DNA of 64,000 nucleotides, from contig NZ_CP117522.1 of the NCBI RefSeq assembly GCF_031679605.1, forward strand, positions 3,410,001 to 3,474,000. Direction: 5' to 3'. The first letter of the stretch is position 1. Each line of letters starts with the position of its first letter. Positions 37,513 to 51,260 of this stretch are shown here, piece by piece. The stretch comes from Streptomyces luomodiensis (GTDB taxonomy: Bacteria > Actinomycetota > Actinomycetes > Streptomycetales > Streptomycetaceae). Under the pieces are notes generated by a model. That model had not been told where the DNA came from. It ran no database searches and saw only the letters and a list, made by a program, of their open reading frames with translations. Both the position numbers and the translations under genes were made by a program.

Positions 37513-38811
37513 TCAGCGGGTGTGGCCGTCGCCGGTGACGATGTACTTCGTCGAGGTCAGCTCGGGCAGGGCCATGGGTCCCCGGGCGTGCAGCTTCTGG
37601 GTGGAGATGCCGATCTCGGCGCCGAAGCCGAACTGCCCGCCGTCGGTGAACCGCGTGGAGGCGTTCACGGCGACCGTGGTGGAGTCCACCAGCTGGGTGA
37701 AGCGGCGGGCGGCCTGCTGGGACGACGTGACGATGGCCTCGGTGTGCCCGGAGGACCACAGGCGGATGTGGCCCACCGCGGCCTCCAGGGAGTCCACGAC
37801 GGCCGCCGCGATGTCGTACGAGAGGTACTCGGTCTCCCAGTCCTCGACCACCGCCGGGACCACCGTGGCCTTGGAGCTCTCCGCGAGGGCCAGGACGCGC
37901 TCGTCGGCGTGGACCGTGACCCCGGCCTCCGCCAGCGCGTCCAGCGCGCGGGGCAGGAAGCGCGCGGCGATGTCCTGGTGCACCAGCAGCGTCTCCGCCG
38001 CGTTGCACACGCTCGGCCGCTGGGCCTTGGAGTTCACCAGGATCTCGACCGCCATGTCGAGGTCGGCGTCGGCGTCCACGTACACATGGCAGTTGCCGGT
38101 GCCGGTCTCGATGACCGGGACCGTGGACTCCTCGACGACCGTACGGATGAGGGACGCGCCGCCGCGCGGGATCAGCACGTCCACCAGGCCGCGGGCGCGC
38201 ATCAGCTCGCGCACCGAGTCCCGGCTCTCGCCCGGCACCAGCTGCACGGCGTCCGCGGGCAGCCCGGCCCCGCCGACGGCGTCGCGCAGGACCTTCACCA
38301 GCGCGGCGTTGGAATGGGACGCGGACGAGGAGCCACGCAGCAGCACCGCGTTGCCCGACTTCAGGCAGAGCGCGGCGGCGTCCACCGTCACATTCGGCCG
38401 GGCCTCGTAGATGATCCCGACGACACCGAGCGGAACCCGCACCTGGCGCAGGTCGATCCCGTTGGGCAGGGTCGAGCCGCGCACCACCTCGCCGACCGGG
38501 TCGGGCAGCGCGATGACATCGCGGACATCGGAGGCGATGGCCCGTACCCGCTCGGGGGTGAGGGTCAGCCGGTCGATGATGGCCTCGCTGGTGCCGGCCT
38601 CCCGGGCCCGCTCCACATCGGCCGCGTTGGCCTCGACGATCTCCTTGGTGCGCACCTCGAGCGCGTCGGCCATCGCCAGCAGCGCGTCGTCCTTGGCGGC
38701 GCGCGGCAGCGGGGCGAGATCGGCGGCCGCGGCGCGGGCCCGGTAGGCGGCCTGGAGGACCGGGGACTTCGGCCAGGGGTCGGTGAGCGGCGACGTGGGT
38801 GCGCTGGTCAT
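37513..38811 (-). CDS. proA: Glutamate-5-semialdehyde dehydrogenase (gamma-glutamyl phosphate reductase)
   Basis: The 432-residue ProA reduces gamma-glutamyl phosphate with NADPH, the second step of proline synthesis. [14 protein letters not shown] sequence ([20 protein letters not shown]), [12 protein letters not shown], the catalytic cysteine region [15 protein letters not shown] and [20 protein letters not shown] are all present. ATG 38811 ([20 protein letters not shown]) gives normal length. proB, encoding the preceding enzyme, lies about 800 bases upstream on the same strand with one small gene between. Confidence 0.97.
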   Translation of the reverse strand: MTSAPTSPLTDPWPKSPVLQAAYRARAAAADLAPLPRAAKDDALLAMADALEVRTKEIVEANAADVERAREAGTSEAIIDRLTLTPERVRAIASDVRDVIALPDPVGEVVRGSTLPNGIDLRQVRVPLGVVGIIYEARPNVTVDAAALCLKSGNAVLLRGSSSASHSNAALVKVLRDAVGGAGLPADAVQLVPGESRDSVRELMRARGLVDVLIPRGGASLIRTVVEESTVPVIETGTGNCHVYVDADADLDMAVEILVNSKAQRPSVCNAAETLLVHQDIAARFLPRALDALAEAGVTVHADERVLALAESSKATVVPAVVEDWETEYLSYDIAAAVVDSLEAAVGHIRLWSSGHTEAIVTSSQQAARRFTQLVDSTTVAVNASTRFTDGGQFGFGAEIGISTQKLHARGPMALPELTSTKYIVTGDGHTR

Positions 38812-38903
38812 GTCCGAAGCGTACTGAGCCACGGGCCGGGAGCCACGCGCTGTTCCGCAGTTCGAGATGGTGTTCTCACATCTCGGTGGGCGCACATCCG
38901 TCC

Positions 38904-39362
38904 TCAGAACGGGTGCACGCCCACCGGGGAGGCCGGCGGGGGCCCGTACCCCTCCGCGACCCGCTGGTGGTACGTGTCACGGTCGATGACCTCGAGCCCC
39001 ACGATCTCCCAGGGCGGCAGCCTGGCCGAGGTCCGGTGCTCGCCCCACAGCCGCAGCGCGACCGCCGCGGCGTCGTGCAGATCACGGGCCTCTTCCCAGT
39101 AGCGAATCTCGGCGTGGTCGTTGGCATAGCGGCTGGTCAGCAGGAAGGGATGGTCATGGGCCAGCTGCTCCAGGGCCCTGCGGACCTCCCGCAGCGGCGC
39201 CTCGTCCCCCGAGACGCTGAGGGTGATGTGCCACAGCCGGGTCGCCTCACCGCGCCCGGCGCCGCGCGCCGTGGCGTCACCGGCCCCGTCCCCCGCTCCG
39301 ACACTGGTCAGGGTGCGCTCCGCCGCCCCTCTGGGCGACGCCCCCGGGCGCCCTCGTCTCAC
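38904..39362 (-). CDS. Conserved hypothetical protein between proA and proB
   Basis: A 152-residue protein. The C-terminal ~110 residues are well ordered ([58 protein letters not shown]) and resemble a small conserved Streptomyces family; the first ~40 are Arg/Gly-rich. The GTG at 39362 is chosen because AGGAGG lies six bases upstream, although the frame continues to 39668. A start nearer RLWHIT cannot be excluded, but no standard start codon occurs there. Function unknown. Confidence 0.7.
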   Translation of the reverse strand: MRRGRPGASPRGAAERTLTSVGAGDGAGDATARGAGRGEATRLWHITLSVSGDEAPLREVRRALEQLAHDHPFLLTSRYANDHAEIRYWEEARDLHDAAAVALRLWGEHRTSARLPPWEIVGLEVIDRDTYHQRVAEGYGPPPASPVGVHPF

Positions 39363-39603
39363 CGGCGGCCTCCTGTAACTCGCTGCTCCGCTCACGCGCG
39401 GGCGGAGCACTCGGGACGGTGTGCCGTGGTCGCGGCATTCCGCTCGGTCGCCGCCGCGTCTCCCACAGCGGGCGCGCTGCCCGCGCGACCCCGTTGAACA
39501 AAGTTGACCAGCCCAGGCCCGCTCGCGGGGCGCTTTTGAGGTTTTTCGGAAGCCCGGTTCAAAAGCCCGGTTCAACGGAGCCCCGGTCCGACCGTGCGGG
39601 GGC

Positions 39604-40791
39604 TCAGTCCAGGACCACGAGGTCGTCGCGGTGGACCACCTCGCGCTCGTAGGCCGGGCCGAGCTCACGCGCCAGGTCCCGGGTGGAGCGGCCGATCAGC
39701 TGCGGAATCTCCTTGGCGTCGAAGTTCACCAGGCCGCGGGCCACCGGGTGGCCCGCGGTGTCCCTCAGCTCGACCGGGTCACCGGCGGTGAAGTCCCCCT
39801 CCACGGCCGCGATCCCGGCCGGCAGCAGCGAGGTGCGGCGCTCCACGACGGCCCGTACCGCCCCGTCGTCCAGGGTGAGGGCGCCACGCGGCGCGGAGGC
39901 GTGGGCGAGCCACAGCAGCCGGTTCGCGGAGCGGCGGCCGGTGCGGTGGAAGAACGTGCCCGTACGGCGGCCGAGCAGGGCGTCACCGGCTCGGCTGGCG
40001 GAGGTGAGCACCACCGGAACGCCGGCCGCGGCGGCGATCCGGGCCGCCTCGACCTTGGTCACCATGCCTCCGGTGCCCACCCCGGAGCGGCCCGCGCTGC
40101 CGATGGAGACGCCCTGCAGGTCCCCGGGGCCCCGGACCTCGTCGATCCGGGAGGCACCGGGGGTCCTGGGGTCCCCGTCGTACAGGCCGTCCACGTCGGA
40201 GAGCAGCACCAGCAGATCCGCCCGAACGAGATGGGCGACCAGGGCCGCGAGCCGGTCGTTGTCGCCGAACCGGATCTCGTCCGTGGCCACCGTGTCGTTC
40301 TCGTTGACGATCGGCAGCGCGCCCATGGCCAGCAGCTGGTCCAGGGTGCGGGTGGCGTTGCGGTAGTGGGCGCGGCGGCTGGTGTCGTCCGTGGTGAGCA
40401 GCACCTGGCCGACCCGGCGTCCGTAGCGCGCGAAGGAGGCGGTGTAGCGGGCCACCAGGAGCCCCTGTCCGACGCTCGCGGCGGCCTGCTGGCGGGCGAG
40501 GTCGCGGGGGCGGCGGTCCAGGCCCAGCGGCGCCAGCCCGGCGGCGATGGCGCCGGAGGAGACCAGGACTATCTCCTTGCCGTTCGCGCCGCCCTTACCG
40601 TCGCCATCCTTGCCGCGCAGGCCCGTACCGCCGCCGTCGAGCACCTTGATGAGCACGTCGACCAGCGCGTCCACGCGGTCCGCGTCCAGGCCCCCCGCCG
40701 CCGTGGTGAGGGAGGACGAACCGATCTTGACCACGATCCTGCGGGCGGCGGCCACCTCGTCCCGTACCGCCGACCCGTCCTGCTCCGCCAC
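39604..40791 (-). CDS. proB: Glutamate 5-kinase
   Basis: The 395-residue ProB phosphorylates glutamate, the committed step of proline synthesis. The amino-acid-kinase fold shows IVVKIGSSSLT, IVLVSSGAIAAGL, NENDTVATDEIRFGDNDRLA and the GTGGMVTKVEAARIA ATP/substrate loop. A C-terminal PUA domain (RGALTLDDGAVRAVVERR onward) completes the long form. Between the first two motifs is a Gly/Lys-rich insertion (GLRGKDGDGKGGANGKE) not typical of the family. GTG start with AAGGAG upstream. Confidence 0.96.
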   Translation of the reverse strand: MAEQDGSAVRDEVAAARRIVVKIGSSSLTTAAGGLDADRVDALVDVLIKVLDGGGTGLRGKDGDGKGGANGKEIVLVSSGAIAAGLAPLGLDRRPRDLARQQAAASVGQGLLVARYTASFARYGRRVGQVLLTTDDTSRRAHYRNATRTLDQLLAMGALPIVNENDTVATDEIRFGDNDRLAALVAHLVRADLLVLLSDVDGLYDGDPRTPGASRIDEVRGPGDLQGVSIGSAGRSGVGTGGMVTKVEAARIAAAAGVPVVLTSASRAGDALLGRRTGTFFHRTGRRSANRLLWLAHASAPRGALTLDDGAVRAVVERRTSLLPAGIAAVEGDFTAGDPVELRDTAGHPVARGLVNFDAKEIPQLIGRSTRDLARELGPAYEREVVHRDDLVVLD

Positions 40792-41087
40792 GCCGCTCCC
40801 TTGCTCGTCCCCGGCTCACCACACGTCCCGAAGAAACGCATGCCCTACACACTCATCATGACAAGTGGGCAATCTACGACAGCCGGGACCTCGCCCGCCG
40901 TGGCATTTCAGCCCCCGGACACCGCCTTACGGGCCGCCGTGAGCGCCCCGGGGACACCGGGCGGTGACACCATTGACACCGATTGCGACCGGTTGGCACC
41001 GCCGCGGATTGTCACCGGGCGGGACGTCGGCATACGGTCAGGGGTCCCCCCCATCAGTCCGTCGCTCTCCTGCCAGGAGCCCACCCC

Positions 41088-43199
41088 GTGCCCTCTGCCG
41101 GAATCGCCCCACGTCGGGTCGTACAGCTGACGGCGCTGCTCGCGATGCTCGTGTTCTTCGCCACACAGCTCGTCGGCGCCGTGCTTCCGAACGTACCGCT
41201 TTTCATCGCCGCCTCGGCGTGCGGTCTCGCGCTCGATCTCTTCCTTCAGCACAAGCAGCCAGGTCTGCTGTCGCTGCTGGGCAAGATCCGCCTGGACGTC
41301 ACGGTGCGCCAGCTGTTCCGCGACATGCTCATCATGGTCGGGCTGCTGCGCATCGAGGGCATCAATCCCCTGCACGAGCAGGCGCCGCTCACCGTCGGGC
41401 TGCTGCTGTTCTACCTGGTGCACTTCGCCTGCCAGGCGGCGGCCGTCCTGGTCCGCCGGAGTCGGCAGCTGCCGTTCGTCACGCGCAACATCGACGCGTC
41501 CGCGCTGCGGCTGAGCGACGCCCCGCCGCGGCTGTTCGCCCGCCAGCACGGGCGCCGGCTGCTGCGTCTGGCGGTGCCGGTCACCGCCGGTCTGCTGATC
41601 ACGGCCGCCACCAAGAACGCCGTCTGGGGCGGTGCCGGCCTGGCGATCGCGCTGCTGGTCGGCATCGGCGGCACGGCCCACCTCGCCACCTGGGTGCTGC
41701 CGCGCAAGCGCGTGGCGAACGAGGCCGCGGCCCTGAAGTGGCTGGACAAGTGGCTGGCGGACTACAAGCCGACCGTGGGCATGTACTTCTCCGGCGGCAC
41801 CACCTCGGCGTACCAGGCCAACATGTGGCTCTCCACGCTCTCCGCGCTCGACGGCAAGCCGATCATCGTGCTCCGTGAGCGGTTCATGGTGCAGAAGATC
41901 GAGGCGACGGACGTGCCGATCGTCTGCCTCCCCAAGGTCGCGCATCTGATGCGGCTGGAGCACTCGACGCTCAAGGTGCTGCTGCACCCGGCGAACTCCG
42001 GCAAGACCTCGCAGGTGCTGCGCATCCCCTCGATCAAGCACGCGTTCATCAACCACGGCGAGAGCGACAAGCTCTCCAGCTGCAACCCGTACGCCAAGGC
42101 CTACGACGAGGTGTGGGTCGCGGGCCCGGCGGCGCGCGAGCGCTACCAGCTCGCCGACATCGGCGTCGAGGACAAGGACGTCGTGGAGGTCGGCCGGCCC
42201 CAGCTGGCCCCCATCCGCCCCTACGCGGGCGTGCCCACGGGTGCCCTCGGCGGAGCCGGTGACGAGCACTTCACCACCGTGCTGTACGCGCCGACCTGGG
42301 AGGGCTGGGACGGGAACCCCGGCAACACCTCGGTGATCCTGGCCGGTGAGAACATCGTCCGCCGGCTGCTCGCCGACCCCAAGGTGCGGCTGCTCTACAA
42401 GCCGCATCCGATGACCGGCTCCGTCGACCCGCGCGCGGGCCGCGCCGACGAGCGCATCCGGGCGATGATCGCCGAGGCGAACGGCAAGCGCACCGGTGCC
42501 CGCCCCGGCCCGGAGGCCGCCGCCGAGCTGACCCGGCGCGCCGACGAGCTGAACCGGCTCACCAGCACCTCCTTCCGCCCCAGTGCGGACGAGATCGAGC
42601 GCATGAAGCTCCAGGGCGCCCCGGACGGCGACCGCGCGGCGGCCGTCGCCGCGGCCACGGCCGCCTGGGAGAGCGCGTACTGGGCCTCGCTGCCGGTCTG
42701 GGAGCACCAGATCGTCACCGGCCCGCGTCCGGGGATCTTCTCCTGCTTCAACCAGGCCGACGTGCTGATCAGCGATGTCTCCAGCGTGGTCTCGGACTAC
42801 CTGACGAGCGAGAAGCCGTACGCGGTGGCGAACACCAGCGGGATGTCGGAGGAGGAGTTCCGGGCGGGCTTCCCGACGGTGCGCGCCGCCACGATCCTGA
42901 CGCCCGGCGCCGAGGGCGTACCCGGGCTGCTGGAAGCGGTCCGCGACCCCGGTAAGGACACCCTCGCGGCCGCCCGCGCCGAGCTGAAGGTGCATCTGCT
43001 CGGCCCGTCCGACCCGCCGTCGCTGGTGCGCTTCAACCAGGCCACGCAGGACCTGTGCGACAAGGCCGACCAGCGCCGGGCCCGGATGGCCACCCGGCTG
43101 TCCGACGAGATCCCCTCGCAGCGCGAGGCCCGGGACGCGGCGGAGGAGGCGGAGCTGGAGTCCGGCTCTCCGGAGTCGGAGGAGACCGCGACGGTCTGA
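41088..43199 (+). CDS. CDP-glycerol glycerophosphotransferase-like membrane protein
   Basis: The 703-residue protein begins with several membrane helices (about 1-240, including LTALLAMLVFFATQLVGAVL). A cytoplasmic glycosyl/glycerophosphotransferase domain of the TagB/TagF type follows (KHAFINHGESDKLSSCNPYA, AYDEVWVAGPAARERY, VLYAPTWEGW, LLYKPHPMTGS, and DVLISDVSSVVSDYL near 560). These residues match the CDP-glycerol-binding half of teichoic-acid polymerases, so it probably makes or primes a polyol-phosphate wall polymer. The GTG at 41088 has AGGAG upstream. It is divergent from proB and ends before a 24-bp hairpin. Confidence 0.87.
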   Translation: MPSAGIAPRRVVQLTALLAMLVFFATQLVGAVLPNVPLFIAASACGLALDLFLQHKQPGLLSLLGKIRLDVTVRQLFRDMLIMVGLLRIEGINPLHEQAPLTVGLLLFYLVHFACQAAAVLVRRSRQLPFVTRNIDASALRLSDAPPRLFARQHGRRLLRLAVPVTAGLLITAATKNAVWGGAGLAIALLVGIGGTAHLATWVLPRKRVANEAAALKWLDKWLADYKPTVGMYFSGGTTSAYQANMWLSTLSALDGKPIIVLRERFMVQKIEATDVPIVCLPKVAHLMRLEHSTLKVLLHPANSGKTSQVLRIPSIKHAFINHGESDKLSSCNPYAKAYDEVWVAGPAARERYQLADIGVEDKDVVEVGRPQLAPIRPYAGVPTGALGGAGDEHFTTVLYAPTWEGWDGNPGNTSVILAGENIVRRLLADPKVRLLYKPHPMTGSVDPRAGRADERIRAMIAEANGKRTGARPGPEAAAELTRRADELNRLTSTSFRPSADEIERMKLQGAPDGDRAAAVAAATAAWESAYWASLPVWEHQIVTGPRPGIFSCFNQADVLISDVSSVVSDYLTSEKPYAVANTSGMSEEEFRAGFPTVRAATILTPGAEGVPGLLEAVRDPGKDTLAAARAELKVHLLGPSDPPSLVRFNQATQDLCDKADQRRARMATRLSDEIPSQREARDAAEEAELESGSPESEETATV

Positions 43200-43261
43200 C
43201 CGCGACGGTCCGAGGCCCGGGGCCGGCCACCGGCCGCACGCCGGTGACCGCGACCGCCGAC

Positions 43262-43313
43262 AGGGCATGACGAAGGGCCCGGGAGAGATCTCCCGGGCCC
43301 TTCGTCATGCCCT
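43262..43313. terminator. Perfect 24-bp hairpin, bidirectional terminator
   Basis: AGGGCATGACGAAGGGCCCG plus GGAG (43262-43285) is perfectly complementary to 43290-43313 across a 4-base loop AGAT. It lies between the 3' ends of the convergent glycerophosphotransferase and obgE genes, so it can stop transcription from both sides. It has no U-tract. Confidence 0.85.
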
Positions 43314-43400
43314 CTGCCGAGCGGCCCCGAGAAGCCCGTTCACAGCCCGCGAAGGGGGTTCCGAGCGGCCGCCCGGCCCTCGGAGAGGCTTGAGCACCCC

Positions 43401-44834
43401 TCAGAACGGCTTGAACGCGTCGAACTCCTGCTCCACCTCGTCCCGCTCCGCATCCCGCTCGCGCCGCCGCTGAGCGGCCGGACGCGGCGCGTCGAAGCGG
43501 TGGTCCTCGCCACGGCGGCCCAGCATTTCCGCTCCGGTCGCGATGCTCGGCTCCCAGTCGAAGACGACCGCGTTGTCCTCGGGGCCGATGACGACCTCGT
43601 CACCCGAACGGGCACCCGCCTTCATCAGCTGCTCCTCGACGCCGAGGCGGGCCAGGCGGTCGGCGAGGTAGCCGACGGCCTCGTCGTTGGCGAAGTCGGT
43701 CTGGCGGACCCAGCGTTCGGGCTTCTCGCCCAGCACGCGGTAGAAGCCCTCCTCGGCGACGACCGTGAAGCCCGCGTCGTCCACGGCCTTCGGCCGGATG
43801 ACGATCCGGGTCGCCTCCTCCTTCGGCTTCGCCGCCCGCGCCTCCGCGACGATCTTCGCCAGGGCGAAGGACAGCTCCTTGAGGCCGAGATGGGCGACGG
43901 CCGAGACCTCGAACACCTGGTAGCCGCGGGCCTCCAGATCGGGCCGGACGATGTCGGCGAGGTCCTGGCCGTCGGGGATGTCGACCTTGTTGAGCACGAC
44001 GACCCGGGGCCGGTCGTCCAGACCGCCGTACTGGGCCAGCTCCGCCTCGATGACATCGAGGTCGGTCAGCGGGTCGCGCTCGGACTCCAGGGCCGCGGTG
44101 TCCAGCACGTGCACCAGCACCGAGCAGCGCTCGACATGGCGGAGGAACTCCAGGCCGAGGCCCTTGCCCTGGCTGGCGCCGGGGATCAGACCGGGGACGT
44201 CGGCGATGGTGTAGACGGTGGAACCGGCCGTGACCACCCCGAGGTTGGGCACCAGCGTGGTGAACGGATAGTCGGCGATCTTCGGCTTGGCCGCCGAGAG
44301 CACCGAGATCAGCGACGACTTGCCGGCGCTCGGGTAGCCCACGAGGGCCACGTCCGCGACGGTCTTGAGCTCGAGGACGACGTCCCCGGAGTGACCCGGC
44401 TCGCCCAGCAGCGCGAAGCCGGGGGCCTTGCGGCGGGGCGAGGCGAGCGCGGCGTTGCCGAGGCCGCCGCGGCCGCCCTGGGCGGCGATGTAGGTGGTGC
44501 CCTGTCCGATCAGATCGGCCAGGACGTTGCCCTTCTTGTCGAGGACGACGGTGCCGTCCGGGACCGGCAGGACCAGATCGGTGCCGTCCTTGCCGGAGCG
44601 GTTGCCGCCCTCGCCGGGCTTGCCGTTGGTGGCCTTGCGGTGCGGGCTGTGGTGGTAGTCGAGCAGCGTGGTGACGGACTGGTCCACGACCAGGATCACA
44701 TCGCCGCCACGGCCGCCGTTGCCGCCGTCCGGCCCCCCGAGCGGCTTGAACTTCTCGCGGTGCACGGAGGCGCAGCCGTGGCCTCCGTTACCCGCGGCGA
44801 CATGCAGTTCGACGCGGTCCACGAAGGTGGTCAT
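43401..44834 (-). CDS. obgE: GTPase ObgE/CgtA
   Basis: The 477-residue Obg GTPase acts in 50S maturation and, in Streptomyces, in the onset of aerial development. The glycine-rich Obg fold comes first ([19 protein letters not shown]), then the G domain with G1 GYPSAGKSS (166-174), switch [10 protein letters not shown]3 DVPGLI and G4 NKVD, and then an OCT domain ([19 protein letters not shown]). The acidic/basic tail ends [12 protein letters not shown] start. It follows rpmA and rplU with a hairpin in the gap, matching the usual rplU-rpmA-obg order. Confidence 0.97.
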   Translation of the reverse strand: MTTFVDRVELHVAAGNGGHGCASVHREKFKPLGGPDGGNGGRGGDVILVVDQSVTTLLDYHHSPHRKATNGKPGEGGNRSGKDGTDLVLPVPDGTVVLDKKGNVLADLIGQGTTYIAAQGGRGGLGNAALASPRRKAPGFALLGEPGHSGDVVLELKTVADVALVGYPSAGKSSLISVLSAAKPKIADYPFTTLVPNLGVVTAGSTVYTIADVPGLIPGASQGKGLGLEFLRHVERCSVLVHVLDTAALESERDPLTDLDVIEAELAQYGGLDDRPRVVVLNKVDIPDGQDLADIVRPDLEARGYQVFEVSAVAHLGLKELSFALAKIVAEARAAKPKEEATRIVIRPKAVDDAGFTVVAEEGFYRVLGEKPERWVRQTDFANDEAVGYLADRLARLGVEEQLMKAGARSGDEVVIGPEDNAVVFDWEPSIATGAEMLGRRGEDHRFDAPRPAAQRRRERDAERDEVEQEFDAFKPF

Positions 44835-44897
44835 GACGGGTGCCTCCAGTTACGTACGGTGTGGATGTGGTGTTACGGGCCTGACGCTCGTAACGCG

Positions 44898-44946
44898 CCG
44901 AGGGCGGACCCGCTTCCCGTTCCCGGGAAGAGCGGTCCGCCCTCGG
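44898..44946 (-). terminator. Hairpin between rpmA and obgE
   Basis: CCGAGGGCGGACC (44898-44910) pairs perfectly with GGTCCGCCCTCGG (44934-44946), and an inner GCTTCCC/GGGAAG-type stem extends it. No U-tract follows. It probably attenuates rather than fully separates obgE from the ribosomal protein genes. Confidence 0.6.
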
Positions 44947-44975
44947 TAAGGCTGTGCGATGTCGCGCCGGGCTGA

Positions 44976-45233
44976 TTACTCAGCGACCGGGACGATGTTC
45001 ACGACCTTGCGGCCCCGGCTGGTGCCGAACTGCACCGCACCGGCGGCCAGCGCGAACAGCGTGTCATCGCCGCCGCGGCCGACACCCGAGCCCGGGTGGA
45101 AGTGCGTGCCGCGCTGGCGGACCAGGATCTCGCCCGCGTTGACGGTCTGACCGCCGAAGCGCTTGACGCCGAGCCGCTGGGCGTTGGAGTCGCGACCGTT
45201 CCGAGTGGACGATGCGCCCTTCTTGTGTGCCAT
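44976..45233 (-). CDS. rpmA: 50S ribosomal protein L27
   Basis: The 85-residue L27 starts [20 protein letters not shown], without the N-terminal cleaved extension seen in Firmicutes, and has the conserved [20 protein letters not shown] and [17 protein letters not shown] segments. Its N-terminus reaches the peptidyl-transferase centre. It lies 14 bases after rplU. Confidence 0.98.
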   Translation of the reverse strand: MAHKKGASSTRNGRDSNAQRLGVKRFGGQTVNAGEILVRQRGTHFHPGSGVGRGGDDTLFALAAGAVQFGTSRGRKVVNIVPVAE

Positions 45234-45247
45234 GTCTCCTCAGTCCC

Positions 45248-45568
45248 TTACTTCGCAGCCGAGTCGATGCCGGTGATCTTCAGCGCGGTGTGCAGCTGAC
45301 GGTGGCCGATCCGCTTCCGGTAACCGGTCTTGTTCTTGTACTTCAGGATGTCGATCTTGGCACCCTTGTGGTGGTCAACGACCTCGGCGTGAACCTTCAC
45401 ACCGGCCAGCACCCACGGGTCGCTGGTGACGGCATCGCCGTCGACAACGAGCAGAGTCGAGAGCTCGACGGTGTCGCCGACCTTGCTGGTGGCCAGACGG
45501 TCGACCTCGATGACATCGCCCACGGCCACCTTCTGCTGGCGGCCGCCGGTGCGCACGATTGCGTACAC
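45248..45568 (-). CDS. rplU: 50S ribosomal protein L21
   Basis: The 106-residue L21 starts with GTG ([20 protein letters not shown]) and has the conserved [20 protein letters not shown]-terminal block. It is first of the rplU-rpmA-(obgE) unit. The 189 bases between it and the upstream rne terminator should hold its promoter; I see no convincing -35/-10 pair there. Confidence 0.98.
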   Translation of the reverse strand: MYAIVRTGGRQQKVAVGDVIEVDRLATSKVGDTVELSTLLVVDGDAVTSDPWVLAGVKVHAEVVDHHKGAKIDILKYKNKTGYRKRIGHRQLHTALKITGIDSAAK

Positions 45569-45754
45569 GCGGTTCTCACTCTCTCGCTAGAAATCGGGAC
45601 CTCTGATGCCAGCCGCCCAACACGGCCCATGGAGGGTCGTGACAACCGAGTGATCATGCGATTCACCGTCGGCCGAACGGCCTCTTCCGGCGGAGCGGAA
45701 GGGATGTGCTCAGGGGTTTGGCGTACAGACGCCGAGGGTCAAGGCTACCAGAGC

Positions 45755-45794
45755 CCTGAGGGGCACCCGCGCGGGTACGCGGGCGCCCCTCGGG
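45755..45794 (-). terminator. Terminator hairpin downstream of the RNase E/G gene
   Basis: GAGGGGC (45758-45764) and CCCGCG (45766-45771) pair with CGCGGG (45778-45783) and GCCCCTC (45785-45791) around one mismatch and a 6-base loop, with wobble extension at the base. It lies 13 bases beyond the rne stop. Confidence 0.7.
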
Positions 45795-45806
45795 CACCGG
45801 CTGCCG

Positions 45807-50081
<4,275 letters not shown>

Positions 50082-50303
50082 GCGGGCGTTTCTCCCGTCA
50101 CGCTCCCGGGCGCCGCGCCTGCCTCCGGCCGGCCACCCGCGCACTGTGCGCGGGTGCCGCCGCCCGGGGCGCGGTCGCCGCACGGGAGCTGTCGTCTCGC
50201 TCGCCGGGACCGGATATCTCGGGACCGGCGAAAGTCTCCTGGTCAGTGCGCCAGCCGGACCCGGGTGGCTCCCAAGTGCATCGGCGGCGCATCGACGGCG
50301 GTC

Positions 50304-51158
50304 CTACGCGGGACCTTCCGGCGCCATCGCGGCGGTCAGCTCGGCGGCCGCGGTTGGGGCGGCTTGAGCTGCCTCGCGATCGGGCGCGAGCGGGTCGGTC
50401 ACCGTGCCGGACTCCTCATCGAGCAGCCCCTGCGCCAGCCTGGTCACCGCTGCGGGGACCGGCGGCGCCAGGTCGGCCGTAGCGCGGAGACCGGACAGGA
50501 CGTCGTCGGGTCGCACGGCAGGTGTCAGATGCCGTACCACCAGCCGCAGTATCGCACAGCCACCGTCGCCTGGCCTATCGGACGGCGGCGGAAACGCCTC
50601 CAGCCGGGCCACCGCGGCCCGGGTGTCGAAGGTTCGCAACCCATTTTTCGTCCGGCGTTCCACCTCGACCGTGTCGGCCTCGAGGAAGGCGGCGACGGCT
50701 CGCTCGGCCTCCGCGGGGGCGACCTGGTCGAGCCGGATCTCCCATACGGACGCCTGTAGCCGGTCGGCGAGTCCCGAGGTCCGGGCCTCGACGGCGTCGA
50801 TGACGTCGAGCCCCGCGGGCAGCGACTCGTCGAGGAGCGCACGCAGCTTCTCGGGGTCACGCGCCGCGGTCAGCTGGATCTCCAGGTACTCCGCCTCGCT
50901 GCCGGTGCCGGTGGGTGCGGCATTGGCGTACGACACCTTGGGGTGCGGGGTGAAGCCCGCCGAGTAGGCCATCGGCACCTCGGCGCGGCGCAGCGCCCGC
51001 TCGAAGGCGCGCTGGAAGTCGCGGTGGCTGGTGAACCGGAGGCGGCCGCGCTTGGTGTAACGCAAACGGATGCGCTGCACCGCGGGAGCGGGCGGCGGGC
51101 CTTCGGGCTGTCGCTTGCCCAGGGGACTGTCTCCTTGTACTTCCTTGCGGTCGAACAC
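50304..51158 (-). CDS. TIGR03936 family radical SAM-associated protein (DUF2344)
   Basis: The 284-residue protein shows the family core IRLRYTKRGRLRFTSHRDFQ, FERALRRAEVPMAYSAGFTP and HPKVSYANAAPTGTGSEAEY. It has no radical SAM cysteines of its own; it is the usual partner (or C-terminal domain) of the TIGR03960 B12-binding radical SAM protein, which lies immediately upstream here. The GTG at 51158 has no ribosome binding site. A CTG at 51122 (LGKRQPEGPPP) has AAGGAG eight bases upstream and could be the true start. Biochemical role unknown; probably an RNA or translation-related modification, by association with rne and rplU. Confidence 0.87.
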   Translation of the reverse strand: MFDRKEVQGDSPLGKRQPEGPPPAPAVQRIRLRYTKRGRLRFTSHRDFQRAFERALRRAEVPMAYSAGFTPHPKVSYANAAPTGTGSEAEYLEIQLTAARDPEKLRALLDESLPAGLDVIDAVEARTSGLADRLQASVWEIRLDQVAPAEAERAVAAFLEADTVEVERRTKNGLRTFDTRAAVARLEAFPPPSDRPGDGGCAILRLVVRHLTPAVRPDDVLSGLRATADLAPPVPAAVTRLAQGLLDEESGTVTDPLAPDREAAQAAPTAAAELTAAMAPEGPA

Positions 51159-51260
51159 CAGGGCCGCTGGGGCCCCGGTGTCTTCCAGCCTACTTTGTGG
51201 GCGACCCGGTGAGCGGAGGGTGGCCGGACGGCCACCGCACGGCTACGTCACCGACAACGG

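Noticed and set aside
40973..40978. TTGACA in the proB/glycerophosphotransferase gap as a -35 box
   Set aside because: No -10-like hexamer lies 16-19 bases downstream.
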